Shown: positions 20,250-29,779 of the stretch, one piece after another | How the letters are laid out: the number at the start of each line of letters is the position of its first letter | How positions within the stretch are numbered: position 1 is the stretch's first letter | DNA from: Pectobacterium betavasculorum | GTDB lineage: Bacteria; Pseudomonadota; Gammaproteobacteria; Enterobacterales; Enterobacteriaceae | Length of the DNA: 64,000 nucleotides | NCBI RefSeq assembly: GCF_000749845.1 | Contig: NZ_JQHM01000015.1 | Location: 16,735 to 80,734 of the forward strand | Direction: 5' to 3' | Translations under genes and position numbers: made by a program | The notes under the pieces: model-generated | What the model was told of the DNA's origin: nothing | Seen by the model: only the letters and a program-made list of their open reading frames with translations | Database searches by the model: none

Positions 20250-20825
20250 ATGCGTGTTCTTATCAGTAGTCTGAACATCTTAGTGACGCTCGCCTGGCCT
20301 TTTCTGGCCTGGTTTAGCATCACGCACCCTGAACATCGCTGGCTACTTGCGGTATTGGCGCTGATGTTTGTTCTGCGTTTCGCTACGTTGCGTGATGAGA
20401 GCACTTTATTTGCAAACAACGTGTTTAAAGGGACTGCTCTGTGGCTGGCTGCGATGGGGGGTGCACTTTCCGTTGCCAGTTTATTACTGCGCGATGGTGG
20501 CTGGCTGCTGTGGTATCCCGTTGCGGTAAATGGCGTCATGTTGATGCTTTTTGGTGGCTCGCTTTATAGCGGCATGCCGCTTGTAGAGCGTCTTGCCCGA
20601 CTTCGGGAACCTGAACTCCCCGAGCAGGCGATTTCCTATACGCGTCGTGTGACGAAAGTCTGGTGTTGGTTTTTTATTTTTAACGGCAGTATCGCTGTGC
20701 TGACCTGTCTTGTCGGCAATCTTCATTGGTGGACGTTATGGAACGGCGCGATCAGCTATGTGCTTATGGGATTGTTGATGGGGGGAGAGTGGTTGATACG
20801 CCAGCGTCTGAGGAAGCGCGTATGA
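20250..20825 (+). CDS. apeG: Inner-membrane protein of APE cluster (COG4648-like)
   Basis: The 191-residue protein is very hydrophobic, with about five membrane helices (ILVTLAWPFLAWF, WLLAVLALMFVLRFA, LWLAAMGGALSVASLLL and others). It resembles the COG4648 membrane family found in APE clusters; its role is unknown, perhaps anchoring the synthase. The ATG at 20250 follows AGGTG; a GTG at 20247 is an alternative. It overlaps the next gene by 4 bp. Confidence 0.75.
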   Translation: MRVLISSLNILVTLAWPFLAWFSITHPEHRWLLAVLALMFVLRFATLRDESTLFANNVFKGTALWLAAMGGALSVASLLLRDGGWLLWYPVAVNGVMLMLFGGSLYSGMPLVERLARLREPELPEQAISYTRRVTKVWCWFFIFNGSIAVLTCLVGNLHWWTLWNGAISYVLMGLLMGGEWLIRQRLRKRV

Positions 20826-22177
20826 ACGGGTTCACTGTCCGCGCCGTTAATGACTGGCTGTCGGGGAATGATGCTCCTCAGCGCATTGTTGCCAGTAATG
20901 GTGCCAGTACGTTCACGCTGAGTATGCTGAAAGCGCAGGTGATTGCGCTTTGTCAGCAGCTAAGCCTGCGGAATGAAACGCGCTGGGCGCTGTGTTTTGA
21001 AGACAGCTACCGCTTCACGATCGGGCTTCTTGCGGCTCTGCATGCAGGAAAAATCCCTGTCATCCCGGGTCACTGCCGCCAATCAGTATTAGAAGAACAG
21101 GCGGATGAATTTGATGGGTTATTGACCGATGTATCGCTGCATTTGAACTGCCCGATATTTACCCTGACGGCTGAGACGGTGAGCGTCACTGATGCTGTGT
21201 TGCCCTCCATACCCGATGATGCCTGTGTTGTCTTATTCACGTCAGGATCTACCGGGAAGCCACGTCAGATTGTTAAACCTGTTCGCTGTCTTGATGAAGA
21301 GTCGCGTTGGCTGGCGGATCGCTGGGGCGCGTATTTACAAGGCTGTGATGTGATCGCTTCCGTCACCCACCAGCATTTATATGGTCTGACGTTTCGCATC
21401 TGGTTACCGATGGCGCTGGGGTTGCGCTTTGATAGCCGCCAACTGCTTTATACCGAACAGCTTACTTCACAAAACCGCCACCAGCGTCATGTGTTTATCA
21501 GTAGCCCGGCATTCTTACGCCGCATCGATCGTGCGCTTCCTGCTCCTTTATGTTCGTTGATTGTCTCCGCGGGAGGAACATTACCCTGGCTGCATGCCGA
21601 AGCGGCAGCGGAGTGGTTTATGCGCCCCATCAATGAGATATACGGCAGTACAGAAACGGGGGTTTTGGCCTGGCGCACGCGCGCGACGGATGCCGTGCCG
21701 TGGCAGTTGTTTCCCGGCGTGTCACTACGGCATGATGAACATGATAGCTGGTGGGCGCAGTCGGCGCTGATTCCCAATGCTCAGGGACACAAGCTGGATG
21801 ACCGGCTGGTGTTTGATGGCGACGGTCATTTTCAACTGTGCGGCAGACACGATCGAGTAGTGAAGATCGAAGACAAACGCATCTCGCTAAGCGAGATAGA
21901 ACGGCGTTTACTCGATCTACCCGACATTGCTGATGCGGTTGCGCTCCAGGTCACGCGCCCGGAGCGTAGCGGGATTGGTGTAGTGTTAGTGTTGAATACT
22001 CCCGACAAGCTCGCTGACTTACCGAATTTGAAACGCCAATGGCGGCATGAATTGCAAAAATGGCTGGAGCCGTTAGCGATGCCGCGTTTCTGGCGCATCG
22101 TCGACGTTATTCCCCACAACAGCCAGAGTAAACGTGCCTGGCCGCAGATACAGGAATTGTTTCATGTTGCCCGTTGA
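20822..22177 (+). CDS. apeH: AMP-dependent acyl/aryl-ACP ligase
   Basis: This 451-residue adenylate-forming enzyme probably activates the aromatic starter (a 4-hydroxybenzoate-type acid in other APE systems) and loads it on an ACP. The phosphate-binding loop LFTSGSTGKP lies at residues 138-147, and NEIYGSTETGVLAWR is the second adenylation motif; a shortened C-terminal domain keeps GRHDRVVKIEDKRISLSEIE. The ATG at 20822 overlaps apeG by 4 bp. It is fairly short for the family, which typically runs about 500 residues. Confidence 0.85.
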   Translation: MNGFTVRAVNDWLSGNDAPQRIVASNGASTFTLSMLKAQVIALCQQLSLRNETRWALCFEDSYRFTIGLLAALHAGKIPVIPGHCRQSVLEEQADEFDGLLTDVSLHLNCPIFTLTAETVSVTDAVLPSIPDDACVVLFTSGSTGKPRQIVKPVRCLDEESRWLADRWGAYLQGCDVIASVTHQHLYGLTFRIWLPMALGLRFDSRQLLYTEQLTSQNRHQRHVFISSPAFLRRIDRALPAPLCSLIVSAGGTLPWLHAEAAAEWFMRPINEIYGSTETGVLAWRTRATDAVPWQLFPGVSLRHDEHDSWWAQSALIPNAQGHKLDDRLVFDGDGHFQLCGRHDRVVKIEDKRISLSEIERRLLDLPDIADAVALQVTRPERSGIGVVLVLNTPDKLADLPNLKRQWRHELQKWLEPLAMPRFWRIVDVIPHNSQSKRAWPQIQELFHVAR

Positions 22178-22553
22178 GCTTGCCCGGCACGATGTAAAAA
22201 AGACGGATGAAACGTCTCAGGTTGAATTGATGCTACAGGTTGAGCCTGATCTTTTCTGGTTCAATGGTCACTTTACCGGACAGCCGCTGCTGCCCGGTGT
22301 GGCACAGTTGGATTGGGTCATGCATTACGCGACGACGATGCTGGCGCAAGGGTGGACGTTTTTATCTATTGAAAACATTAAATTCCAGCAGCCGATTTTG
22401 CCCGGAAAAACGCTGCGTCTGGTGCTGACATGGCACGCGGGAAAGCAATGGTTAACCTTTAGCTACACCATTCTCGATGGTGATACTGAGCGCACAGCCA
22501 GCAGCGGAAAAATAAAGCTCACGCCGATTATGGAAGACAGACCATGTCAGTAA
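22164..22553 (+). CDS. apeI: Hotdog-fold 3-hydroxyacyl-ACP dehydratase
   Basis: The 129-residue product has the FabZ-like pattern NGHFTGQPLLPGVAQLDW, with His as the probable catalytic residue. It should dehydrate 3-hydroxyacyl-ACP intermediates to give conjugated double bonds, paired with the second dehydratase ApeP. The ATG at 22164 lies inside the end of apeH (14-bp overlap). The family-like start is MLPVELARHD. Confidence 0.84.
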   Translation: MLPVELARHDVKKTDETSQVELMLQVEPDLFWFNGHFTGQPLLPGVAQLDWVMHYATTMLAQGWTFLSIENIKFQQPILPGKTLRLVLTWHAGKQWLTFSYTILDGDTERTASSGKIKLTPIMEDRPCQ

Positions 22554-24259
22554 ATGGCGCATTCTCGCCCTGCGTGGTGATCCCCTGTTATAACCACGGT
22601 GTCATGATGGCGTCGGTGCTTGCACGCCTGGAACCGCTAGCGTTACCTATTTTTATTGTTGATGATGGCAGCGATGCGGCTACACAGCACGTCCTCAATC
22701 TGCTGGCAGCGGAAATTGACGATGTGACGTTGATTCGCTTGGCGCACAACAGTGGGAAAGGTGCAGCGGTGATGCGTGGTATTGAAGCCGCTGCGCAGGC
22801 TGGGTTTAGCCATGCCTTACAGGTTGATGCCGACGGGCAGCATCAGATTGAAGATGCGCCGCTTTTGTTGGATGAGGCAAAAACGCACCCAGATTGCCTG
22901 ATTTCCGGTCGACCTCGTTACGATGCCTCGGTACCTAAATCACGCCTTTACGGGCGCTATGTCACCCACGTTTGGGTCTGGATTGAAACGCTATCTCTCT
23001 CCATCAAGGACAGCATGTGTGGTTTCCGTATCTATCCGGTTGCGGCCACGGTATCTCTTCTCTCCCGAAAGTCTCTTGGTCGTCGTATGGATTTCGATAC
23101 GGAAATTATGGTGCGACTGTACTGGGCGGGAACGCCCAGTCGCTTTATTGAAACGGCAGTCACGTATCCAGAAAACGGTCTATCTCATTTCGATGCGTTG
23201 CACGACAACCTGCGGATTTCCTGGATGCATACCCGCCTGTTTTTCGGCATGCTTCCGCGTATTCCCGTGTTACTAAGACGGCAGCATCAGCAGCACTGGG
23301 CGGGTACATCGGAGCGTAAGGGCTTACTCGGTATGCGGTTCATGCTGGCGGTCTATCAGCGGTTAGGGCGTGGAGTATTTACACTGTTTCTCTGGCCTGT
23401 TATCGCGTTTTACTGGCTGACCGGCCGCACTGCGCGTCAGGCGTCTCAGTCATGGCTGCGGCAAATTGGGGAGTATGCGCGCCAGCACGATATCCTGCTG
23501 CCCAAACCGCTCAACAGCTATCACCATTTTCTCCGTTTTGGTCAGGCGATGCTGGATAAAATTGCCAGTTGGCGTGGCGATCTACTCTGGGGGCGCGATA
23601 TTGATTTTGCTCCCGGTGCACAAGAAGCCATTGAGCACGGCAGGCAAAAAGGGCAGTTGATTCTGGCCTCGCACCTTGGCGATATCGAGGTATGCCGTGC
23701 ACTGGCACCGCAGGTGAGTGGGCTGGTGATTAACGCACTGGTGTTTACTGAAAACTCCCAGCGTTTTAAGCAGGTACTGGAAGAGATCGCTCCGCAGGCC
23801 GGTGTGAATCTTATCCCTGTTAGCAACATTGGACCGGATACCGCGATTATGCTGCAACAAAAGCTGGATGCCGGTGAATGGGTTGCGATTGTCGGCGATC
23901 GCACGGCGGTCAATCGTCAGCGCGGCGGAGTGCGACGCGTGGTGTGGAGCCGGTTTTTGGGAAAAGAAGCGCCTTTCCCTCAGGGGCCTTTTATTTTGGC
24001 CGCGGCGCTACGTTGCCCCGTATTACTGATGTTTGTTATCCGCGAGCAGAAAAAGCTGCGTGTCTACTGCGAACCCTTTGCCGATAGCATTGCGTTGCCG
24101 CGTCCAACCCGACAGCAGGCTTTACAGCAGGTTGTCGATCGCTATGCCGAACGGCTGGCGCACTATGCGCTGAAATCCCCACTCGACTGGTTTAATTTTT
24201 TTGATTTCTGGAGTCTGCCTGATGATGACGGCCGAACTGTTGGGAAAAAGGAGTCATAG
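22544..24259 (+). CDS. apeJ: Glycosyltransferase family 2 fused to LpxL-like acyltransferase
   Basis: The 571-residue protein joins two enzymes. Residues about 8-235 are a GT2 domain with VVIPCYNHG, FIVDDGS and the metal-binding VDADGQH. Residues about 290-560 resemble the lipid A acyltransferase family, with ASHLGDIEVCRA (H-x4-E) and VGDRTAVNRQ. It could attach a sugar and an acyl chain in making the lipid anchor of the polyene. It overlaps apeI by 10 bp and apeK by 1 bp. Confidence 0.85.
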   Translation: MSVNGAFSPCVVIPCYNHGVMMASVLARLEPLALPIFIVDDGSDAATQHVLNLLAAEIDDVTLIRLAHNSGKGAAVMRGIEAAAQAGFSHALQVDADGQHQIEDAPLLLDEAKTHPDCLISGRPRYDASVPKSRLYGRYVTHVWVWIETLSLSIKDSMCGFRIYPVAATVSLLSRKSLGRRMDFDTEIMVRLYWAGTPSRFIETAVTYPENGLSHFDALHDNLRISWMHTRLFFGMLPRIPVLLRRQHQQHWAGTSERKGLLGMRFMLAVYQRLGRGVFTLFLWPVIAFYWLTGRTARQASQSWLRQIGEYARQHDILLPKPLNSYHHFLRFGQAMLDKIASWRGDLLWGRDIDFAPGAQEAIEHGRQKGQLILASHLGDIEVCRALAPQVSGLVINALVFTENSQRFKQVLEEIAPQAGVNLIPVSNIGPDTAIMLQQKLDAGEWVAIVGDRTAVNRQRGGVRRVVWSRFLGKEAPFPQGPFILAAALRCPVLLMFVIREQKKLRVYCEPFADSIALPRPTRQQALQQVVDRYAERLAHYALKSPLDWFNFFDFWSLPDDDGRTVGKKES

Positions 24260-24681
24260 TGCTAAACGATCCCCGCTTAAGCCATGAGGTTGAACTAACC
24301 GTGTCTTTCCATGACTGCGATCCGATGGGCGTAGTGTGGCACGGTAACTATTTCCGTTTTTTTGAAGTGGCGCGCGAGGCGCTGCTCAGCAAATTTAACT
24401 ATGGCTATCGCGAAATGCAGGCATCTGGCTATGTGTGGCCTGTGGTTGATACGCGGGTGAAATACCGGACGGCGCTGACTTACGAACAGCGTATACGCAT
24501 TCGTGCCACTATCGAAGAAGTCGAGAATCGTTTGCGCATCGCTTACCTGATTTTCGATGCCGAAAGCGGCCAGCGCGCGACGACCGGCTATACGATTCAG
24601 GTCGCGGTACAGGAAGGGTGTCGTGAACTGAGTTTTGTTTCTCCCTCTATTTTATTTGAGCGCCTTGGAGTGACACCATGA
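24259..24681 (+). CDS. apeK: 4-hydroxybenzoyl-CoA-type thioesterase
   Basis: This 140-residue hotdog protein has the YbgC/FcbC signature DCDPMGVVWHGNYFRFFEVARE, with Asp as the likely catalytic residue. It may release or edit stalled ACP-bound intermediates. The start is a GTG at 24259 sharing one base with the apeJ stop, with AAAAAGGAG upstream. It ends with a 4-bp overlap with the next gene. Confidence 0.84.
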   Translation: MLNDPRLSHEVELTVSFHDCDPMGVVWHGNYFRFFEVAREALLSKFNYGYREMQASGYVWPVVDTRVKYRTALTYEQRIRIRATIEEVENRLRIAYLIFDAESGQRATTGYTIQVAVQEGCRELSFVSPSILFERLGVTP

Positions 24682-25283
24682 TACGACTGATTGTCGCGGT
24701 TCTTGTGCTGTTGAGCGGTGTGGCGCAGGCCGTTACGCTGGATGATTTACAACAGCGGTTCAGTAGCCAGCCTGTTGTGCGGGCTGATTTCACCCAACTG
24801 CGTGAAATAAAAGGCATGGCAAAGCCGCTGAAATCCGGCGGACAACTGCTGATCGCGCAGGATAAAGGGTTGTGGTGGCATCAGGCCACGCCGTTTCCGT
24901 TGACGATGGTATTAGATGAAACGCGTATGGTTCAGGTAATGAACGGGCAAGCGCCGCAGATCGTTACGGCGGAAAGCAATCCGCAGATGTTTCAGTTTAA
25001 CCACCTGTTACGTGCCTTGTTTCAGGCCGATCGCCTCGTATTAGAGCAGAATTTTTCTATCAATTTTACCGATCTCGGTAAGCAGCAGTGGCGGCTGGTG
25101 CTGACGCCAAAAACGTCGCCGTTAGATAAACTGTTCAACACGATTACGCTGAACGGCGGTGCGTTTCTTGACGGCATTGCGCTGGATGACCGCCAGGGCG
25201 ACATGACCAGAATTACGCTGAGCAATCAGCGGATCGAACCCCGGATGCTAAGCGATGATGAGCTACAGCGTTTCGTTTTCTGA
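24678..25283 (+). CDS. apeL: Periplasmic LolA-like carrier protein
   Basis: The 201-residue product begins with an 18-residue signal peptide (MIRLIVAVLVLLSGVAQA) and then a LolA-like fold (VRADFTQLREIKGMAKPLKSGG). LolA carries lipoproteins across the periplasm; a paralogue in an APE cluster is thought to carry the polyene lipid to the outer membrane. It overlaps apeK by 4 bp (ATGA) and the exporter gene by 29 bp. Confidence 0.83.
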   Translation: MIRLIVAVLVLLSGVAQAVTLDDLQQRFSSQPVVRADFTQLREIKGMAKPLKSGGQLLIAQDKGLWWHQATPFPLTMVLDETRMVQVMNGQAPQIVTAESNPQMFQFNHLLRALFQADRLVLEQNFSINFTDLGKQQWRLVLTPKTSPLDKLFNTITLNGGAFLDGIALDDRQGDMTRITLSNQRIEPRMLSDDELQRFVF

Positions 25284-27576
25284 CGGTATCCGTCGCGCGG
25301 CGCTGTTTTGGGTTGGCTGCTGTATCGTGCTGATCGCGGCTCTGGCACTGCTGCTGCCGAAGTCTCAGATCAACAGTAGCGTATTAGCACTGTTACCCAA
25401 GCAATCGATGGGCGCACTTCCTCCTGAGCTACAGCAAGGCTTTATGCAGCGCTTAGATCGACAGATGGTGTGGCTGGTGACGCCGGGCAAACAGGCAGAG
25501 CCCGCCGTGGCGGACTGGTGGCTAAAACACCTGCGTGCGCTTCCCGATCTACAACAGATCAACGGCCCAATTGATGCTGAGCAGCAGCAGCGGTGGGGAA
25601 AATTCGTTTTTGAACATCGCAACGGTTTGGTCGATTCCGCCACGCGGGCGCGGCTGGAGAATGGCGGATCGGCGCAGGCTGATTGGGTACTGGCACAGCT
25701 TTATTCCGCGTTTGCGGGCGTGAGCGGCAAGGAGTTGAATCACGATCCCTTAATGCTGGTGCGTGGATCACAACTGGCGTTGCAGCAAAATGCCAGCCAA
25801 CTGGGGCTGTCACAAGGCTGGTTAACGGCAAAAGATGCGCAAGGCCGTACCTGGTATTTTCTGCACGGTGAGCTTAGCGGTGGTTCTTTCGACATGGCGC
25901 GTAACCAACAACTGGTTGATAAGCTGGGTATCCTTGAGCACGATCTCAAGGCCGCATACCCCGACGCCGAGGTATTAACACGCGGGACGGTATTGTTCAG
26001 TAACTATGCCAGCCAACAGGCTAAAAAGGATGTCTCTACCCTTGGTGTCGCCACCGTGGCTGGCGTGCTGCTGCTGATCTTCTTTGTGTTTCGTTCACCG
26101 CGGCCGCTGCTGTTATGTGGATTATCGGTGGGTATCGGTGCGCTAGCCGGTACCGTCTTTACCCTGCTGCTATTCGGTGAGCTGCATTTGATGACGCTGG
26201 TGATGAGCCTCAGCATCGTCGGTATTTCAGCGGATTATACGCTCTATTATTTGACCGAAAGGATGGTTCACGGCGGTCATGTTTCTGCAATGGAAAGCCT
26301 GAAAAAGGTGCTGCCAGCTCTTTTGCTTGCGTTGGGCACTGCCGTAGTGGCCTATCTGATCATGGCGCTGGCACCGTTCCCCGGTTTACAGCAACTGGCG
26401 GTGTTCGCTGCAACAGGGCTGACTGCTTCCTGTTTGACCGTGGTGTGCTGGTATCCTTTTCTGGTTAAAGGGCTACCCGTTAGACCCGTTCCCGCGATGG
26501 TATTGATGGGGCGCTGGCTGGCTGCATGGCGGCGTCAGCACGCCGTGCGTTTGGGGATCCCGCTGGCGCTACTGGTGCTTTCTGTCGTGGGGCTGCTGCG
26601 GCTGGAGGTTAATGATGATATTTCCCAGTTACAGGCGCTGCCGCAGGATTTAATGCAACAAGAGCGGCAACTGACGGCACTAACAGGTCAGAGCGCCGAT
26701 CAAACCTGGTTCGTCGTCTACGGTGACAGCGAGGAGGAGACATTGCTGCGTCTGGAACGGCTCGCCCCGAAACTGCGTGACGCGCAGCAACAGACGTGGT
26801 TAAAGCAGTATCGGTTACTGCCGCTTTCCTCTCTGGCTCAGCAACAGCGAGATAGTCAGCTTATTGCTTCGGCAGCAGCAACGGTGATCGGGCGTCTTAA
26901 TGACACGGGCGTTGATGTTGCCATGCCGGATATACAGCCCATGCTGGTTACGCCAGAGCGCTGGCTTGGTAGTCCGATAAGTGAAGGATGGCGGTTGCTG
27001 TGGCTGACGTTACCTAATGGGAAAAGCGGTGTTCTGGTTCCTGTAAGCGGCGTGAGCAATAGCGCTGCGCTGGGACAGATGGCCAAAGCACTGCCGGGTG
27101 TGGAGTGGATCGACAGAAAAGCAACCTTCGACGCGCTGTTCGGTTTCTATCGCGCCATGCTGGGATGGCTGCTGACCGCAGCACTGGCGGTGATTGCGCT
27201 GAGCTACGTTATTCGTCTTGGGCTACGTCGTGGAGTCGTCAATGTGGTGCCGTCGGTGCTGTCGCTAGGCAGCGGTTTGGCGGTTCTGGCGCTGAGTGGT
27301 CATTCGCTGAACCTATTTTCATTACTCGCGTTGGTTCTGGTTCTGGGGATTGGCATCAATTACACGCTATTTTTCAGCAATCCGCGCGGTACGCCGATGA
27401 CCTCGCTGCTGGCGGTGACGCTGGCGATGTGTGTCGCGTTGTTGACGCTGGGTATGTTGGTTTTCAGCAGTACCCAGGCCATCAGCAGCTTCGGAATTGT
27501 GCTTTGTAGCGGTATTTTTACCGCCTTTTTGCTGGCGCCTCTGGCGTTGCCTGATTCAAAAGGGAAACGAAAATGA
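25255..27576 (+). CDS. apeM: MMPL/RND-type exporter of APE lipid
   Basis: The 773-residue membrane protein has the two-half layout of the MMPL/RND superfamily: a membrane helix, a periplasmic domain, then helices, repeated once. Hydrophobic stretches include VATVAGVLLLIFFVF, LVMSLSIVGISADYTLYYL and LALVLVLGIGINYTLFF. The acidic GISADYTLYY and GIGINYTLFF lie at equivalent places in the halves. It likely moves the finished product across or out of the inner membrane. The ATG at 25258 is an alternative start. Confidence 0.84.
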   Translation: MMSYSVSFSDGIRRAALFWVGCCIVLIAALALLLPKSQINSSVLALLPKQSMGALPPELQQGFMQRLDRQMVWLVTPGKQAEPAVADWWLKHLRALPDLQQINGPIDAEQQQRWGKFVFEHRNGLVDSATRARLENGGSAQADWVLAQLYSAFAGVSGKELNHDPLMLVRGSQLALQQNASQLGLSQGWLTAKDAQGRTWYFLHGELSGGSFDMARNQQLVDKLGILEHDLKAAYPDAEVLTRGTVLFSNYASQQAKKDVSTLGVATVAGVLLLIFFVFRSPRPLLLCGLSVGIGALAGTVFTLLLFGELHLMTLVMSLSIVGISADYTLYYLTERMVHGGHVSAMESLKKVLPALLLALGTAVVAYLIMALAPFPGLQQLAVFAATGLTASCLTVVCWYPFLVKGLPVRPVPAMVLMGRWLAAWRRQHAVRLGIPLALLVLSVVGLLRLEVNDDISQLQALPQDLMQQERQLTALTGQSADQTWFVVYGDSEEETLLRLERLAPKLRDAQQQTWLKQYRLLPLSSLAQQQRDSQLIASAAATVIGRLNDTGVDVAMPDIQPMLVTPERWLGSPISEGWRLLWLTLPNGKSGVLVPVSGVSNSAALGQMAKALPGVEWIDRKATFDALFGFYRAMLGWLLTAALAVIALSYVIRLGLRRGVVNVVPSVLSLGSGLAVLALSGHSLNLFSLLALVLVLGIGINYTLFFSNPRGTPMTSLLAVTLAMCVALLTLGMLVFSSTQAISSFGIVLCSGIFTAFLLAPLALPDSKGKRK

Positions 27577-28148
27577 CATTATTGCGACGCGGGCTTCTGC
27601 TCATCGGCGTGCTGGTATTGAGCAGTTGTGCCAGTAAGCAGCATGATGACAACCGTCCGCAGGCGTGGCTCAAGCCAGGTGTGAAAGTGACGCTACCCGC
27701 ACCCGCGATTACCCCGCCGGTCAATGAACAGCAGCTGTTGACGGGAACCTTTGACGGTAAGCAGCAATCGCTGCTGGTGATGCTGAATGCCGATGATAAG
27801 CAACTGTCGCTCGTCGGGCTTTCCTCTATCGGGATTCGCTTGTTTAAGGTCACCTATGATGCACAGGGTGTTCATACTGAACAGTCCATCGTCCTGCCAC
27901 AGTTGCCGCCAGCCAGTCAGGTACTGGCGGATATCATGTTAAGTCACTGGCCGATCGCGGTGTGGCAGACGCAGCTGCCAGTTGGCTGGACGCTGAAAGA
28001 TAGCGATGATAAAAGACAGCTGCGCGACAATCGTGGCACGCTGATTACAGAAATTCGCTATATGACGCGGAATAACCAGCGTGTGCCGATCAGCGTTCAG
28101 CAATTTGTTTTTGGTTATCACATCGTGATTCAACATCTGGATAGCTAG
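27573..28148 (+). CDS. apeN: APE-cluster lipoprotein (DUF3261-like)
   Basis: The 191-residue product has a lipoprotein signal ending VLSSCASK, with the Cys at residue 20. The rest resembles the DUF3261 family that accompanies APE exporters. It may sit in the outer membrane and accept the polyene lipid, much as LolB accepts cargo from LolA; that is inference. It overlaps apeM by 4 bp. Confidence 0.78.
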   Translation: MTLLRRGLLLIGVLVLSSCASKQHDDNRPQAWLKPGVKVTLPAPAITPPVNEQQLLTGTFDGKQQSLLVMLNADDKQLSLVGLSSIGIRLFKVTYDAQGVHTEQSIVLPQLPPASQVLADIMLSHWPIAVWQTQLPVGWTLKDSDDKRQLRDNRGTLITEIRYMTRNNQRVPISVQQFVFGYHIVIQHLDS

Positions 28149-28149
28149 C

Positions 28150-29307
28150 ATGATTTACATTAACGCTGTTGGGGCACTGAATGCGCTGGGCAATAATCTG
28201 GATGAGATTGCTGACAACCTTGCCAGCGGCCATGCGCCGGGCATGCGTCCTGATACCGGGTGGCTGCTGCATGATAAGCCTTGTTGGACAGGGAATGTAG
28301 ATGCGGATTTACCCGCTATTCCGGTGGAGTTAGCGGCGCATAACAGCCGTAATAATCAGCTATTGTTGGCCGCACTGGAACAAATCCGGCCTCAGGTGGA
28401 CGCGGCTATCGCGCAATTTGGTTCTGACCGCGTGGCTGTGGTTCTGGGAACCAGTACTTCAGGGTTGGATGAAGCCGATCGGTATGTCAGCGAAAACATT
28501 TCCACTTATCACTATCCGCAGCAGGAACTTGGCGATCCCTCTCGGTTTCTGTCGGCCTATCTGGCGTTAAATGGGCCTGCTTACACCATTTCAACTGCCT
28601 GTTCTTCCAGCGCCAGAGCGCTGATCAGCGGTAAACGATTGATCGATGCCGGCCTGGTGGATGTGGCTATCGTTGGCGGCGCGGATACGCTGAGTCGTAT
28701 GCCGCTAAATGGCTTCGATAGCCTTGAATCGCTCTCTTCAACGCGTTGCCAGCCGTTTAGCGAAGAACGCAATGGGATCACTATCGGTGAAGGCGTTACG
28801 CTGATGCTGATTGGGCCGCAGCCCGATCGTGTGGCGATATTGGGCTTCGGGGAGTCATCTGATGCTTATCATATGTCGGCACCGCACCCGGAAGGTGAAG
28901 GGGCGATTCGCGCGATAAATATGGCGTTGGCGCAGGCTGAGTTGCAGCCTGAAGATGTGGGTTATATCAATTTACACGGAACGGCCACGCGCCTGAATGA
29001 TCAGATTGAGGCTAATGTGGTTCACACCGCTTTTGGCGAGCGCGTGCCTTGTAGCTCAACCAAACACCTCACCGGCCATACGCTGGGGGCGGCGGGGATT
29101 TGTGAGGCCGCGCTATGCTGGCTACTTCTGACGCGGGATCTGCCCTTGCCAGCGCAGGATTTCTCACACTGTCGCCCCGATGCGTCACTGCCATCATGCG
29201 GCTTGCTCCATGAGCCTGCGCCGCTTGCTCGTTCGGTCGTTCTGTCTAATTCCTTTGCGTTTGGCGGTAATAATACGTGTCTGATTTTGGGAAAGAATCA
29301 TGAGTGA
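28150..29307 (+). CDS. apeO: Beta-ketoacyl-ACP synthase, elongating
   Basis: This 385-residue ketosynthase has the full catalytic triad: Cys151 in STACSSSARAL, His276 in LHGTATRLND and His310 in KHLTGHTLGAAG. In the Xenorhabdus pathway ApeO forms the active subunit with the chain length factor ApeC. The ATG at 28150 follows the apeN stop by one base. The end overlaps apeP by 8 bp. Confidence 0.88.
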   Translation: MIYINAVGALNALGNNLDEIADNLASGHAPGMRPDTGWLLHDKPCWTGNVDADLPAIPVELAAHNSRNNQLLLAALEQIRPQVDAAIAQFGSDRVAVVLGTSTSGLDEADRYVSENISTYHYPQQELGDPSRFLSAYLALNGPAYTISTACSSSARALISGKRLIDAGLVDVAIVGGADTLSRMPLNGFDSLESLSSTRCQPFSEERNGITIGEGVTLMLIGPQPDRVAILGFGESSDAYHMSAPHPEGEGAIRAINMALAQAELQPEDVGYINLHGTATRLNDQIEANVVHTAFGERVPCSSTKHLTGHTLGAAGICEAALCWLLLTRDLPLPAQDFSHCRPDASLPSCGLLHEPAPLARSVVLSNSFAFGGNNTCLILGKNHE

Positions 29308-29779
29308 GTATCTGGCTGCGGCAGACTATCTGCCCCATTCAGCCCCGATGGTGCTGGTGGGCGAGGTGATCCATGTTGATGATGAACACGCGCACTGTCG
29401 TGTGGCGGTCAGCCGCGATGGGGTTTTGGCACCGTTTCTGAATGCTCAGGGGCATCTGCCAGCCTGGTTCGGTATCGAGATTATTGCTCAAACGATCGGG
29501 GTCTGGTCTGGCTGGCATCGACGTCAGAGCAGCGAACGGCACGAGAAGCCACGCCCCGGTATGCTGCTCGGGGGACGGGGTTATCACTGTAAACAGGCTA
29601 TTTTTCCTGCCGGATCCCTGCTTGATGTGACCGTTACGCTGCTGATGCGTGACGATAAAATTGGTAGCTTTGAGGGTGAGATAACGATTGATAGGGAGAA
29701 GTATGCCTCTGGTCGGTTGAATACCTATCAACCCGATGACAGTGAGTTAAAAACACTTTTAGAACAGGGAAAGCGATGA
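29300..29779 (+). CDS. apeP: Second dehydratase of APE synthesis (FabZ-like)
   Basis: The 159-residue protein resembles the 3-hydroxyacyl-ACP dehydratase family of APE clusters, with DYLPHSAPMVLVGEV near the start and PAWFGIEIIAQTIGVWSGWH, where a FabA/Z active helix would be. Two different dehydratases per cluster are normal for APE systems. It overlaps apeO by 8 bp and apeQ by 4 bp. Confidence 0.82.
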   Translation: MSEYLAAADYLPHSAPMVLVGEVIHVDDEHAHCRVAVSRDGVLAPFLNAQGHLPAWFGIEIIAQTIGVWSGWHRRQSSERHEKPRPGMLLGGRGYHCKQAIFPAGSLLDVTVTLLMRDDKIGSFEGEITIDREKYASGRLNTYQPDDSELKTLLEQGKR

